64,000 bases of DNA from JAJPKK01 sp963747835 (GTDB taxonomy: Bacteria; Pseudomonadota; Alphaproteobacteria; Rhizobiales; Xanthobacteraceae): contig CAVVGO010000005.1 of assembly GCA_963747835.1 (NCBI GenBank), positions 2,914,001-2,978,000 on the forward strand, given 5' to 3'. The number at the start of each line of letters is the position of its first letter. The first letter of the stretch is position 1. The notes under the pieces were generated by a model. The model was not told the DNA's origin. It saw nothing but the letters and a program-made list of their open reading frames with translations, and did no database searches. A program made the translations under genes and the position numbers. Below are positions 36,651 through 44,703 of the stretch, in pieces.

Positions 36651-36982
36651 TCATATCACCTTGATCGTCTCGGTCGCCTCGATCCTCATGCCTTCGTCAT
36701 CAATCCAGACGAATGTCAACGTGCCGGATTCCTCCGGCTTGAACCGAAACTGGAAAGTACGGGTTGGCCGAAATCGCGCTCTCGAGATCGCAGCCGAACA
36801 CGAATTTGCCGTTGAGCTGCACGCGTGAATGTGTTGATGATCATGCGCGGGATAAGCTTGCCGTCGAGCGTCGTGGCGCAGGCCGGTCTCCATGACGTGG
36901 GACACGAGCGTCTTGACCTCGACGATCTCGCCCCGGCGGACCTCTGCTTGTCGAGCTTGATGCGGGGTTTGACGTCTGCCAT
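36651..36982 (-). CDS. soxZ: SoxZ sulfur-carrier partner (four frameshifts)
   Basis: About 110 residues. It forms the SoxYZ heterodimer that carries sulfur intermediates. MADVKPRIKLDKQ opens the frame; after corrections near 36943, 36866, 36824 and 36754-36756 the protein reads VRRGEIVEVKTLVSHVMETG, LRHDADGKLIPRMIINTFT, VQLNGKFVFGCDLESAISAN, PYFQFRFKPEESGTLTFVWI and DDEGMRIEATETIKVI. All are SoxZ landmarks. Four indels in 330 bp is exceptional density. It follows soxY by 23 bp. Confidence 0.82.
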
Positions 36983-37005
36983 GGCGTACTCCGAATCCTG
37001 CGGCG

Positions 37006-37481
37006 TCAGCCGCCGCAGCCGCCGATCGTCACCTTGATCTGCCGCGTGGTTGAGAAAAAGGTGCCGTCACTCAGCTTGGCGACCGCGATCACGTTCTGGG
37101 TCTCGGCAAGGCGGATGCGGGTCGCCGCTTCGGGCACGCTCGTGGCCGAAAAGCGGAACCGTATCACCCGGGCATTGGGATTGGCCGGCGCCACCACGAG
37201 GATTTCCTGCACATGGGCGTCTCCCACGGGGGCGTCCACGGCGACCGACATCGACACCGTATTGCCGTTTTCGGCAAGCTCCGGCAGTTCAAGCCGGACC
37301 CGCCCCTCCACCGGCTGCTTGCCGCCGGTGAATTTCGGATTTGCTCGGCATAATCATTCCCCGCCCGCGCCGGTCCGGCGGCGAGGCCGAAGCCCACCGC
37401 GACCGCGCCGGCGCCGGTTGCCAGAGCGTGGCGGCGGCTCACTCCGCGCGATATTTCCGACGTTGCTTGCGACATTGTCAT
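37006..37481 (-). CDS. soxY: SoxY sulfur carrier with C-terminal GGCGG arm (one frameshift)
   Basis: About 158 residues. The Tat signal begins with ISRGVSRRHALATGAGAVAV. Near 37333-37335 one base is missing; restoring it gives IRKFTGGKQPVEGRVRLELP. The rest reads GNTVSMSVAVDAPVGDAHVQ and FFSTTRQIKVTIGGCGG. The GGCGG end is the swinging arm whose cysteine holds the sulfur chain. Exported folded with SoxZ as passenger, in line with a Tat leader on SoxY only. Located between soxX and soxZ. Confidence 0.9.
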
Positions 37482-37511
37482 CTTTCATTCGGCGCATTGC
37501 GCCGGTTCCGC

Positions 37512-37980
37512 CTACTTCAGGGTTGTGAGATACGCGACGACGTCTTCGACCTGCTGAGCGGTGAGGATCGGCTTGCCGGCGAATTGCGGCCTTACCCGAT
37601 TGAGACCGTCGACCCGATAGAATGCCGGCATCACGGTGGCGTCGCCGAATACCTGCTTCGGATCGACGACGATCAGGCGCAACGCCGCGATGTCCAAACG
37701 CTTGGCGACGCCATCGAGCGAGGGGCCGATCTCGCCGTGAAATTCCTCCTGCCGCAGCGCGCTCATTTCGTGGCACGACAGGCAATTCCCGAGACGACGC
37801 TCGATCACGACCTGTTCCCCCCGTTTGGGGTCCCCGGCCGTATCGGTCAGCGGTACCGGGATGGTCGGCATACCGTGCGTCACCACAATCTTGAACGTGA
37901 CGAGCGGGGCCGCAGCCTGTCCGGCCGCCGGTGACACCAAGACGACCGCAAAACACAAGGGATTTGATCCAAATTGTCAT
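37512..37980 (-). CDS. soxX: Monohaem cytochrome c SoxX (one frameshift near the 5' end)
   Basis: About 155 residues. The leader MTIWIKSL continues, after one surplus base near 37957-37962, as CFAVVLVSPAAGQAAA. The haem motif lies in RRLGNCLSCHEMSALRQEEF (C-x-x-C-H) and the distal Met is probably in GDATVMPAFYRV. HGEIGPSLDGVAKRLDIAAL and LTAQQVEDVVAYLTTLK complete the cytochrome c domain. Partner of SoxA. It lies 37 bp after soxW and 30 bp before soxY. Confidence 0.83.
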
Positions 37981-38017
37981 CGGCGCTGTCTCGTCCGCAC
38001 GATGATCGAGCGCCTGA

Positions 38018-38584
38018 TCAACTCTGCCGGCGCAGATAATCGCGCAACGATCCCCGCTCATAGCCGTGATCGCCGACGAACGCGAACATGCGGATAAAGT
38101 CCTTCGGTGCGAGATAGCCTTGGATGCGGTTGACCTCGCGCTCGCGCGGCGTCAACGCGGCAAGGTCGGAGCCTCGATCGGGGAAAAACTGGATGGTTGG
38201 TGTGCCTCGCACGCCATATTTGGCCGCGAGCTGGCTCTCGCCGAGCTTCTTGCCATCGAAATCGGTGACGATGCGGGAGCCATGGAGATTAAGCTCGACG
38301 ACCTCGAAGTGCATGCGGACATAGTTCTCGATGTCTTTCTGAGCGAAATTGACCAAGTGGGTCTCCCGGCAATAGGGGCAGCCGCGTTGCTCCCACATCA
38401 CGGCAAGTTGCTTGCCGGCTGCGGCGGCACTTTTAAGATCGTCGCCAAGCTCCAGAAAACTTTCGAGGAACCAATCCTCGCGATAGAAGCCATCGTCGGT
38501 CATGACGGCTGCCGCTCGCGCCGGCCCTGCCGCGAACGCCAAGCCGCCGCCCCCCGCCATTATCAGCGCGCGCCGCGACAACAT
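38018..38584 (-). CDS. soxW: SoxW periplasmic thioredoxin
   Basis: 188 residues. Leader MLSRRALIMAGGGGLAFAAG ending at RAAA. The thioredoxin fold carries WEQRGCPYCRETHLVNFAQK (CxxC active site), ESQLAAKYGVRGTPTIQFFP (cis-Pro) and YLAPKDFIRMFAFVGDHGYE. SoxW-type thioredoxins keep the SoxY cysteine reduced. AGGAGATT precedes ATG 38584, and a tandem repeat occurs 15 bp further upstream. First gene of the sox run. Intact. Confidence 0.85.
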   Translation of the reverse strand: MLSRRALIMAGGGGLAFAAGPARAAAVMTDDGFYREDWFLESFLELGDDLKSAAAAGKQLAVMWEQRGCPYCRETHLVNFAQKDIENYVRMHFEVVELNLHGSRIVTDFDGKKLGESQLAAKYGVRGTPTIQFFPDRGSDLAALTPREREVNRIQGYLAPKDFIRMFAFVGDHGYERGSLRDYLRRQS

Positions 38585-38598
38585 TGCAGAATCTCCTG

Positions 38599-38620
38599 AT
38601 CTACTAGGTATCTACTAGGT
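38599..38620. promoter_or_regulatory. Tandem 11-bp direct repeat before soxW, candidate operator
   Basis: Two exact, adjacent copies of ATCTACTAGGT (38599-38609 and 38610-38620). They begin 15 bp upstream of the first gene of the sox run, within the 173-bp gap after the acyl-CoA dehydrogenase. Each contains a CTAG core. Position and repetition suggest a regulator-binding site, possibly for a thiosulfate-responsive repressor, but no regulator gene is in view. Confidence 0.45.
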
Positions 38621-38757
38621 AAGGTGAATGTAGGCGCGATGCAGCGGCACGGCAATCGTCGCGCGCAAAGCACTAATATGCTTGGTTATTTTCACGTTCG
38701 AACGGTCCGCGGCCGCCTGCTTTCTGCTGCGGCAACAGGCGGCGCTTCGCCCAGACG

Positions 38758-39934
38758 CTAGGCGCCATAGGCCTTTAGCACATGGCGTGCCAGGGTCATT
38801 TTCAGAATTTCGTTCGGGACCCTCGGTGATCATCATGCTGCGCTGGTCGCGCCAGAACTTCTCGATCGGCAGGTCGGTGGTGAGCCCTATCCCGCCATGG
38901 ATGGTGAGGCAGCGATCGGCGGCAATGAAGGATTGGGCGTCGCCGAAAATCTTGCCCATATAGGCCTCGACCCTGATGTCGCGGCCCTGGTCGTATTTGA
39001 GCGCGGCGTCATAGGTCATAAGCCGCAACTGGTGCAGGTCCATGTAAGAGTCGGCCAGCGAGAATTGCACGGACTGCCGATCCGCGAGCGGCGCCCCGAA
39101 CGTGACCCGCTGCTTGGCATAGCTCGCACCCATCTCAAGGCAGCGATCGATCACCCCGATGCCACGCGCGGCATGGCGTATGCGCCCGATGCTGAGCCAA
39201 GTCTGCGCCAGCTTGAAGCCGTCGCCCTCTTTGCCGATCAGGTCGCTCGCTGGTACGCGCACATTCTCGAACAGCAGTTCCCAGGGCCGGTCGTCGATGA
39301 CGAGCTTCTGCTCGCGCAACCGCTTCACGCCCGGGGCCTTCATGTCGACCACGAAGGTGGAGATGCCCCCTCGCGCGCCCTTTTCGCGATCCGTCACGGC
39401 GATCACCTGGGCATAATCGGCACTGCCGCCACCGGTGATGAAGCGCTTGTGGCCGTTGATGACGTAGTGGTCGCCGTCGCGCACCGCCGAGGTGCGGATG
39501 CGCGCCGGATCGCCGCCGGCTTCGGGCTCGGTCTGGGCGAAGCACCATTTCAGCCCGCCGCGCAGCGTCGGCACCAGATAGCGCTCCTTCTGCTCGGCAT
39601 TCATGAGATAGAGCAGCGGGCTGATGTTGGGCCCGAAAATCTCGACCGATCGCGGCGGCAGCGCGATGGTGCGTCCGAGTTCCGACCAAACCACCGCCTT
39701 GGCGAGCAGGCCCAGACCCTGGCCGCCATATTCCTCGGGCACATCGTATTGGGACAGGCCGAGCGCCTTGGCCTTTTCCTCAAGGCTTGCCTTGATGGCA
39801 GGGTCCATCCCGTCGCCGACCCGCGAACGCATCTCCACCGGGATCATTTCGCTATCGACGAAGCGCCGCACCGATTCCTTGAGCATGCGCAACTCGGACG
39901 GCAGTTCGAAGTTCATGTCGGCGTCGGAGTCCAT
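38758..39934 (-). CDS. Acyl-CoA dehydrogenase (one frameshift near the 3' end)
   Basis: About 392-residue flavoprotein. LRMLKESVRRFVDSEMIPVE, YDVPEEYGGQGLGLLAKAVV, WCFAQTEPEAGGDPARIRTS (FAD/substrate loop), YVINGHKRFITGGGSADYAQ, TWLSIGRIRHAARGIGVIDR and LTIHGGIGLTTDLPIEKFWR are typical. Near 38816-38818 one surplus base hides the true end GPNEILKMTLARHVLKAYGA; with it removed the stop is at 38758. The uncorrected frame would add a spurious tail. It probably works with the neighbouring CoA ligase, CoA transferase and crotonase in degrading an organic acid. Confidence 0.88.
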
Positions 39935-39992
39935 TATGCGTTTCCGTTGAAGGGTGTTGAGCCAATTGGCCGGTAAGCGGGATTAACGCAGC

Positions 39993-40018
39993 CCAATCCG
40001 CGGTTCAACGCGGATTGG
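39993..40018. terminator. Hairpin after the acyl-CoA synthetase gene
   Basis: A perfect 10-bp stem, CCAATCCGCG and CGCGGATTGG, with a 6-base loop lies 12 bp downstream of the synthetase stop on the minus strand. No clear T-run follows, so it may act as a weak or Rho-assisted terminator or as an mRNA-stabilising hairpin before the acyl-CoA dehydrogenase gene. Confidence 0.55.
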
Positions 40019-40030
40019 CGGCTTGAGATG

Positions 40031-42160
40031 CTATGCGTTCTCTCGGGTGGGGGCGCACACGACGCGCACGTCGACGGCGCGCACGCCCTGCCCGTCGGCG
40101 CCAACCACGAGGGGATTGACCTCGATGTCGCTCACCGATGAACGGTGGTCGAGGAACAGCCGCGACAGGCCGAGCACCGCGCCCACCAGGGCGTCGACGT
40201 CGCGCGCCGGACTTCCGCGAAACGCGCCGAGCAGAGGCGCGGAACGCAGCGAGGCGAGCATCGCGCGCACGTCCGGCTCTTCGACCGGCAGCAGCACGAT
40301 CGCAGTGTCGTTAAGCACCTCGACCGTGGTACCGCCGAGGCCGAGCACCAGGAATGGACCGTAGAGCGGGTCAGTGCGCGCGCCGACGATATATTCAAGG
40401 CCCGACGCCATTTCTTGCACCAGGAAGCCGTCGATCCGCGCCCCCGGCTGCTGCGCCGCGAGTCTGGCCCGCATTGACTGGGTGGCCGCAATCACCGCGG
40501 CGCGGTCGGCCAATCCGATTGCGACCCCGCCGGCCTCCGTCTTGTGGGAGATGTCGGGCGATATGATCTTGAGCGCCACCGGGAAGCCGATGTCCGCGGC
40601 ACGGGCCCCGGCGGCCTCAGGCGTCGGCGCGTTCGCGCTACGCGGCGGCGTGAGTCCATGCGACACCAAGAGCGCATCGAGCGCGGCACCCCCCGGCAAA
40701 GCGCGCGCAATCGGCGGCGGCGGAGCAGACGCCGGCTGTCCGCGACGGCCCACATAGGTCGCCAGCGCCTGCATGGCGCGAATCGCTGCGGGCACGCCCT
40801 GGATGAAAGGCAGTCCGGTCTTCTTCTGATAGTCGCGGGCGGCGGTAGATACGTTCTGCGCCAGCCGGCCGAACACCATGACGGGTTTTTCGGTCGCAGC
40901 CGCGAGGCCGGCAAAGATGGCAGGGTCGGGTGCCTCGTCCGGCTGGGTCGGGAGTTGGCCCAATACCCCGAGCATATCGACGCCTGGATCAGACACCACG
41001 ATCTTACAGATTTCCGCCAATTTTCCGACGTGCCTTACGTTTGCGGCGCCGACATCGAGCGGGTTGCCGGCGACGAGACCGGGGGCAATCATGCCGGCGA
41101 GCCGGTCCAACGTCGGCGGCGCCAATGTGGCGAGCGTCGCGCACTCCTCGCTCGCGTAGTCGGCGATCAGCCCGTTGGTGGCGCCGGATACTGTCACGAA
41201 GCCCATGCGGCCGCCCCTGGGTAGCCGGCCCGGGGCGAACGCCACGCAGGTCTCGATCAACTCGTCGAGATCATGGCAGCGGACGATGCCGTAGCGGCGG
41301 CACAGCGCATTGAACACGTCGTCATCGCCGGCAAGCGCGCCGGTGTGGCTCATGGCGGTGGCCTTGCCGCGTTCGCTGCGGCCGCTCTTGAGCATCAGGA
41401 TCGGCTTACCGAGCGCCAGCGCCCGAGCGGCGGCCGCCATGAAAGCCGACGGCCGGCGGATTCCCTCGACCAAGCAGACGATGATCTTCGTGTTGTCGTC
41501 CCCGATCAGGAAGTCGAGATAGTCGGCGAGATCAAGGTCGAGCTCGTTGCCGCTCGACACGCAGTAGGAGAAGCCGAGGCCGCGCACGCTCGCCTGCTCC
41601 AGCCAGTATTGGAACGTGCCGCCCGACTGGAACACGAGGCCGATCGGGCCGGGTTCGACACTGCGGATGCGCCCGGTCGGATAGAGCAGCAGCCGCTCGC
41701 GCAGCGACAGCAGACCCATGCAGTTCGGGCCGCACATTCGCAGACCGTAACGCGCTCGCAGGTCGAGGAGCGCGCGTGCCCGCGCCGCGCCTTCCTCATC
41801 CCCGCCTTCGCCGAACTCCGCCGCATAGACGATGGCCGAGCGCAGACCGTGGGAGCAGGCTTCCGCGAGCGTTGCCGGAACCGCGGCGCTCGGGATGACG
41901 GTGAGAGCAAGATCGACCGGCTCCGGGAGCGCGGCGAAGTCGGAATAACAGCGTCGTCCCCAGACTTCGGCGCGGTTCGGATTGATGAGATAGAGCCGCG
42001 CCGGAAAGTCCATCAGCGCGAGATTATCGTATAGCCGCTCAGCCCAGCCGCCGCGACTGGTATCCGAGGCTCCGACGAGCGCGATCGACTGCGGCCGCAG
42101 CAAGGCGTCCATGGGGGCGGCGCAGGCAATGGAAGGGCGCGGCGCCTCGGTCGGACTCAC
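40031..42160 (-). CDS. ADP-forming acyl-CoA synthetase, fused alpha-beta (Acs/AcdAB-type)
   Basis: 709 residues, intact. NDP-forming acid-CoA ligase. The N-terminal CoA-binding domain (LLRPQSIALVGASDTSRGGW, LYLINPNRAEVWGRRCYSDF) is followed by a succinyl-CoA-ligase-like flavodoxin domain (GPNCMGLLSLRERLLLYPTG, AMSHTGALAGDDDVFNALCR with the phospho-His candidate). The ATP-grasp domain is from about residue 480 (GFPVALKIISPDISHKTEAG, FLVLGLGGTTVEVLNDTAIV, SSVSDIEVNPLVVGADGQGV). It would activate an organic acid with ATP giving ADP. Upstream of the acyl-CoA dehydrogenase on the same strand. Confidence 0.88.
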   Translation of the reverse strand: MSPTEAPRPSIACAAPMDALLRPQSIALVGASDTSRGGWAERLYDNLALMDFPARLYLINPNRAEVWGRRCYSDFAALPEPVDLALTVIPSAAVPATLAEACSHGLRSAIVYAAEFGEGGDEEGAARARALLDLRARYGLRMCGPNCMGLLSLRERLLLYPTGRIRSVEPGPIGLVFQSGGTFQYWLEQASVRGLGFSYCVSSGNELDLDLADYLDFLIGDDNTKIIVCLVEGIRRPSAFMAAAARALALGKPILMLKSGRSERGKATAMSHTGALAGDDDVFNALCRRYGIVRCHDLDELIETCVAFAPGRLPRGGRMGFVTVSGATNGLIADYASEECATLATLAPPTLDRLAGMIAPGLVAGNPLDVGAANVRHVGKLAEICKIVVSDPGVDMLGVLGQLPTQPDEAPDPAIFAGLAAATEKPVMVFGRLAQNVSTAARDYQKKTGLPFIQGVPAAIRAMQALATYVGRRGQPASAPPPPIARALPGGAALDALLVSHGLTPPRSANAPTPEAAGARAADIGFPVALKIISPDISHKTEAGGVAIGLADRAAVIAATQSMRARLAAQQPGARIDGFLVQEMASGLEYIVGARTDPLYGPFLVLGLGGTTVEVLNDTAIVLLPVEEPDVRAMLASLRSAPLLGAFRGSPARDVDALVGAVLGLSRLFLDHRSSVSDIEVNPLVVGADGQGVRAVDVRVVCAPTRENA

Positions 42161-42352
42161 TGGCGGTCACCTGCTTTGCAGGACGTTATCGCATGCAGCA
42201 TGGTCAGCTCGCTGCCTGGTAAAAAGGGCGGAAGGAAGCGGCCCACGAGAACCGCCACGAAAAACGAAGTGAACGATGTCCTTTGCGAAAGTCAATCTTG
42301 GGGTCCGGCGGCAGACGCACTGCCCTGACACTCGCCCCCGCGAGGTTCACCG

Positions 42353-43555
42353 CTAGATCACCTTCTCCTGACCCAGAGCCGCGACCGCGGCGTCGTCGAG
42401 GCCCAGCTCGCTCTGCAAAATCTCTGCGGTGTGCTCGCCAAGCGTAGGCGGCGGCCGCCGCACCGAGGCCGGAGTGCCGGAGAACTTGTAGGGCATTCCG
42501 ACGAGCTTGAGGTCGCCGATGGTCGGATGTTGCACCGTCTCGATCATGTGCCGCGCCTGCGTCTGCGGATCGGCGAGCGCTTCGGCCACCGAATTGATTC
42601 GGCCGCACGGCACGCCGACGGCCTTGAGCTTCGTCAGCCAGTTGTCGGCGGTGTCGGCCGCGAGCGCCTCCGCGATGGCGCAATCGAGGACAAGACGGTG
42701 CTCGACCCGGGCGCGGTTCGACGCAAAGCGCGGGTCCTCGGCCCATTCCGCATGGCCGAGCACCGCGACGCATTTGGCGAACTGGGAGTCGTTGCCGATG
42801 GCGAGTGCCATCATGGCGTCTTTGGCCCGATAGGTGGTGTAGGGCACGATGCTTGGATGACCGTTGCCGAACCGGGCGCCGCCGCGGCCCGCCACCAACA
42901 CGTTCGATGCCACGTTGACCAGCATGAACAGCGAGGACTCGTAGAGCGAGACTTCGACCTTCTGCCCCCGTCCGCTGGCGTGCCGGGCGTTGAGCGCCGC
43001 GAGGATCGCGTTGCAGGCCAGCATGCCGGTGCAGACATCGACAATGGCGACGCCGTATTTGGTGGGCGCGCCATCAGGCTCGCCGCAGATGCTCATCAGG
43101 CCGGACTCTGCCTGGAGGATGAAATCATAGCCCGGCAGCGACGCCTTAGGGCCGCTCGAGCCATAGCCCGTGATGGAACATCGCACGACGCGCGGCGCAT
43201 TCGCGTCGAACCAAGCATCGGTAAAGCCCCATTTCGCCATCGTGCCAAGCTTGAAGTTGTCGATCACCACGTCGGACTTCTCGATCAACCCGGCGAGCAG
43301 CTTCTGGCCGGCCGGCGCCGCCATGTTGAGCGTCATTGAGCGCTTGTTGCGGTTGGCCCCGAGGAAGTAAGCGGATTCGCCCGCCACAAAGGGAGGCCCC
43401 CAACTGCGGGTATCGTCGCCGCCCGCCGGCGGCTCGACCTTGATGACGTCGGCGCCCATGTCGCCAAGCATCATGGCGCACATCGGTCCGGCGAGCACAC
43501 GGGTCAAATCGAGCACGCGAACGCCGACGAGGGCACCGTTTCCCTCGGAGCTCAT
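42353..43555 (-). CDS. CaiB/BaiF family CoA transferase
   Basis: 400 residues, intact. Family III CoA transferase. LVGVRVLDLTRVLAGPMCAM, LGDMGADVIKVEPPAGGDDT, FLGANRNKRSMTLNMAAPAG, VVIDNFKLGTMAKWG and LPGYDFILQAESGLMSICGE (catalytic Asp region) are the expected motifs. Moves CoA between organic acids without ATP. ATG 43555 overlaps the stop of the upstream crotonase gene (ATGA). About 190 bp separate it from the downstream ADP-forming synthetase gene; I see no gene in that gap. Confidence 0.9.
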   Translation of the reverse strand: MSSEGNGALVGVRVLDLTRVLAGPMCAMMLGDMGADVIKVEPPAGGDDTRSWGPPFVAGESAYFLGANRNKRSMTLNMAAPAGQKLLAGLIEKSDVVIDNFKLGTMAKWGFTDAWFDANAPRVVRCSITGYGSSGPKASLPGYDFILQAESGLMSICGEPDGAPTKYGVAIVDVCTGMLACNAILAALNARHASGRGQKVEVSLYESSLFMLVNVASNVLVAGRGGARFGNGHPSIVPYTTYRAKDAMMALAIGNDSQFAKCVAVLGHAEWAEDPRFASNRARVEHRLVLDCAIAEALAADTADNWLTKLKAVGVPCGRINSVAEALADPQTQARHMIETVQHPTIGDLKLVGMPYKFSGTPASVRRPPPTLGEHTAEILQSELGLDDAAVAALGQEKVI

Positions 43556-44568
43556 CGGGCCGGCTTGCCGTTCTTGGCAGTACCGGGATTGCGATTTTTG
43601 CGCATCGAGGGAGGTGCATTCAGGTCTCGGGCGCAGCCATCCAGATAGGCCTCGAGGTCTTGTTTGTTGCGCATGCGGAACTTTTGAAAGTCGGGCTTGC
43701 GGCCCTGCATGAAGGCGCCCATGCCTTCAAGACTTTCCTCCGAGCCCCACACATGGGCGAGAAGCTCCATGCCGTGCTGCCAAGAGGCGTAGAGTTGGTC
43801 GGATTCGAAATTCAGGCTCTTCTTGGTCATGCGCAGCGTCTGTGGGCTATGGCCTTTGATGGTGTCGCACCAGACCAGCGTTTCCCTCAGCAAGTCATGC
43901 CGCGGCACGCATTTATTGATGAGACCGATGGCGACGGCTTCCGCAGCGTCAAAGCGGCGGGCGCAGAAGATCATCTCCCGGGCGAGCCGCTCGCCGACGA
44001 TGCGCGGCAGGTATTGTGTCGCTCCGACGGTCGGGCAGGCGCCGACCTTGGCACCGGTCTGGCCCAGTACCGCGTTGTCCGCCGCGATGACGAGATCGCA
44101 CCACAACGCGAGTTCGTGGCCGCCGCCCATGCACCAACCATTGACCATGGCGATCACAGGGATCGGCAGACCGCGGATCGTCATGGCGAGCCCCTGCATG
44201 CGGTCGTTCCACATCGCCGCGTTGGTCCAATTGAGGCGCATCATGGCGTAGAAATCGCCGCCCGCCGAAAACGCCTTGTTGCCCGCCCCGGTCAACACCG
44301 CGCAGGCGATCGATGGATCGTGCCGGGTCGTCCTGAGCGCATCGATCATTTCGTCGAGGGTCTGCTCGCGGAATGCGTTAAGCACGCGCGGCCGGTTGAT
44401 GGTCACCCAGGCGACCCCATCGTTCACCTCGTAGAGGATGTCCTGATAGCCGCGCGGATTGGCGCCGCTCGGATAGCGTGCGGATTGGTCCACAGGTTTA
44501 GGTGCAAGTTCAGGTGCAAGTTTAGTTGCAGATTTGTCTGCATGCTTTCTTGCTGCTGTCTTGGCCAT
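43552..44568 (-). CDS. Enoyl-CoA hydratase/isomerase (crotonase), BadI/MenB-like
   Basis: 338 residues. The crotonase core is from about residue 40: GVAWVTINRPRVLNAFREQT, CAVLTGAGNKAFSAGGDFYA (oxyanion hole), VIAMVNGWCMGGGHELALWC and GACPTVGATQYLPRIVGERL. AREMIFCARRFDAAEAVAIG and RMTKKSLNFESDQLYASWQH resemble the ring-cleaving BadI/MenB subgroup. N- and C-terminal extensions are basic and Lys/Ala-rich (MAKTAARKHADKSATKL; PPSMRKNRNPGTAKNGKPAR). ATG 44568 has GGGGGAGAG upstream. First gene of the acid-catabolism run; the IS lies just upstream at 44704. Confidence 0.85.
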   Translation of the reverse strand: MAKTAARKHADKSATKLAPELAPKPVDQSARYPSGANPRGYQDILYEVNDGVAWVTINRPRVLNAFREQTLDEMIDALRTTRHDPSIACAVLTGAGNKAFSAGGDFYAMMRLNWTNAAMWNDRMQGLAMTIRGLPIPVIAMVNGWCMGGGHELALWCDLVIAADNAVLGQTGAKVGACPTVGATQYLPRIVGERLAREMIFCARRFDAAEAVAIGLINKCVPRHDLLRETLVWCDTIKGHSPQTLRMTKKSLNFESDQLYASWQHGMELLAHVWGSEESLEGMGAFMQGRKPDFQKFRMRNKQDLEAYLDGCARDLNAPPSMRKNRNPGTAKNGKPAR

Positions 44569-44703
44569 AACTCTCCCCCTTGCACGCAACCGCGGCCGAC
44601 ACAGCCGCCGGAGCTTGAGCCCAGTCGTCGATATCGACCAAAACGGCACCATATGACCGACAAGCCGCGTCGAGCAATTCCGCGATCACAATATAGCCTC
44701 TAA

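Noticed and set aside
38709..38745. Stem GCCGCCTG/CAGGCGGC as a terminator of the acyl-CoA dehydrogenase gene
   Set aside because: A 16-base loop and no T-run on the relevant strand make it weak. Not listed as a feature.
38615..38757. C-terminal extension of the acyl-CoA dehydrogenase to 38615
   Set aside because: The extension arises from the frameshift near 38817. The corrected frame ends in the family-typical LARHVLKAYGA at 38758.
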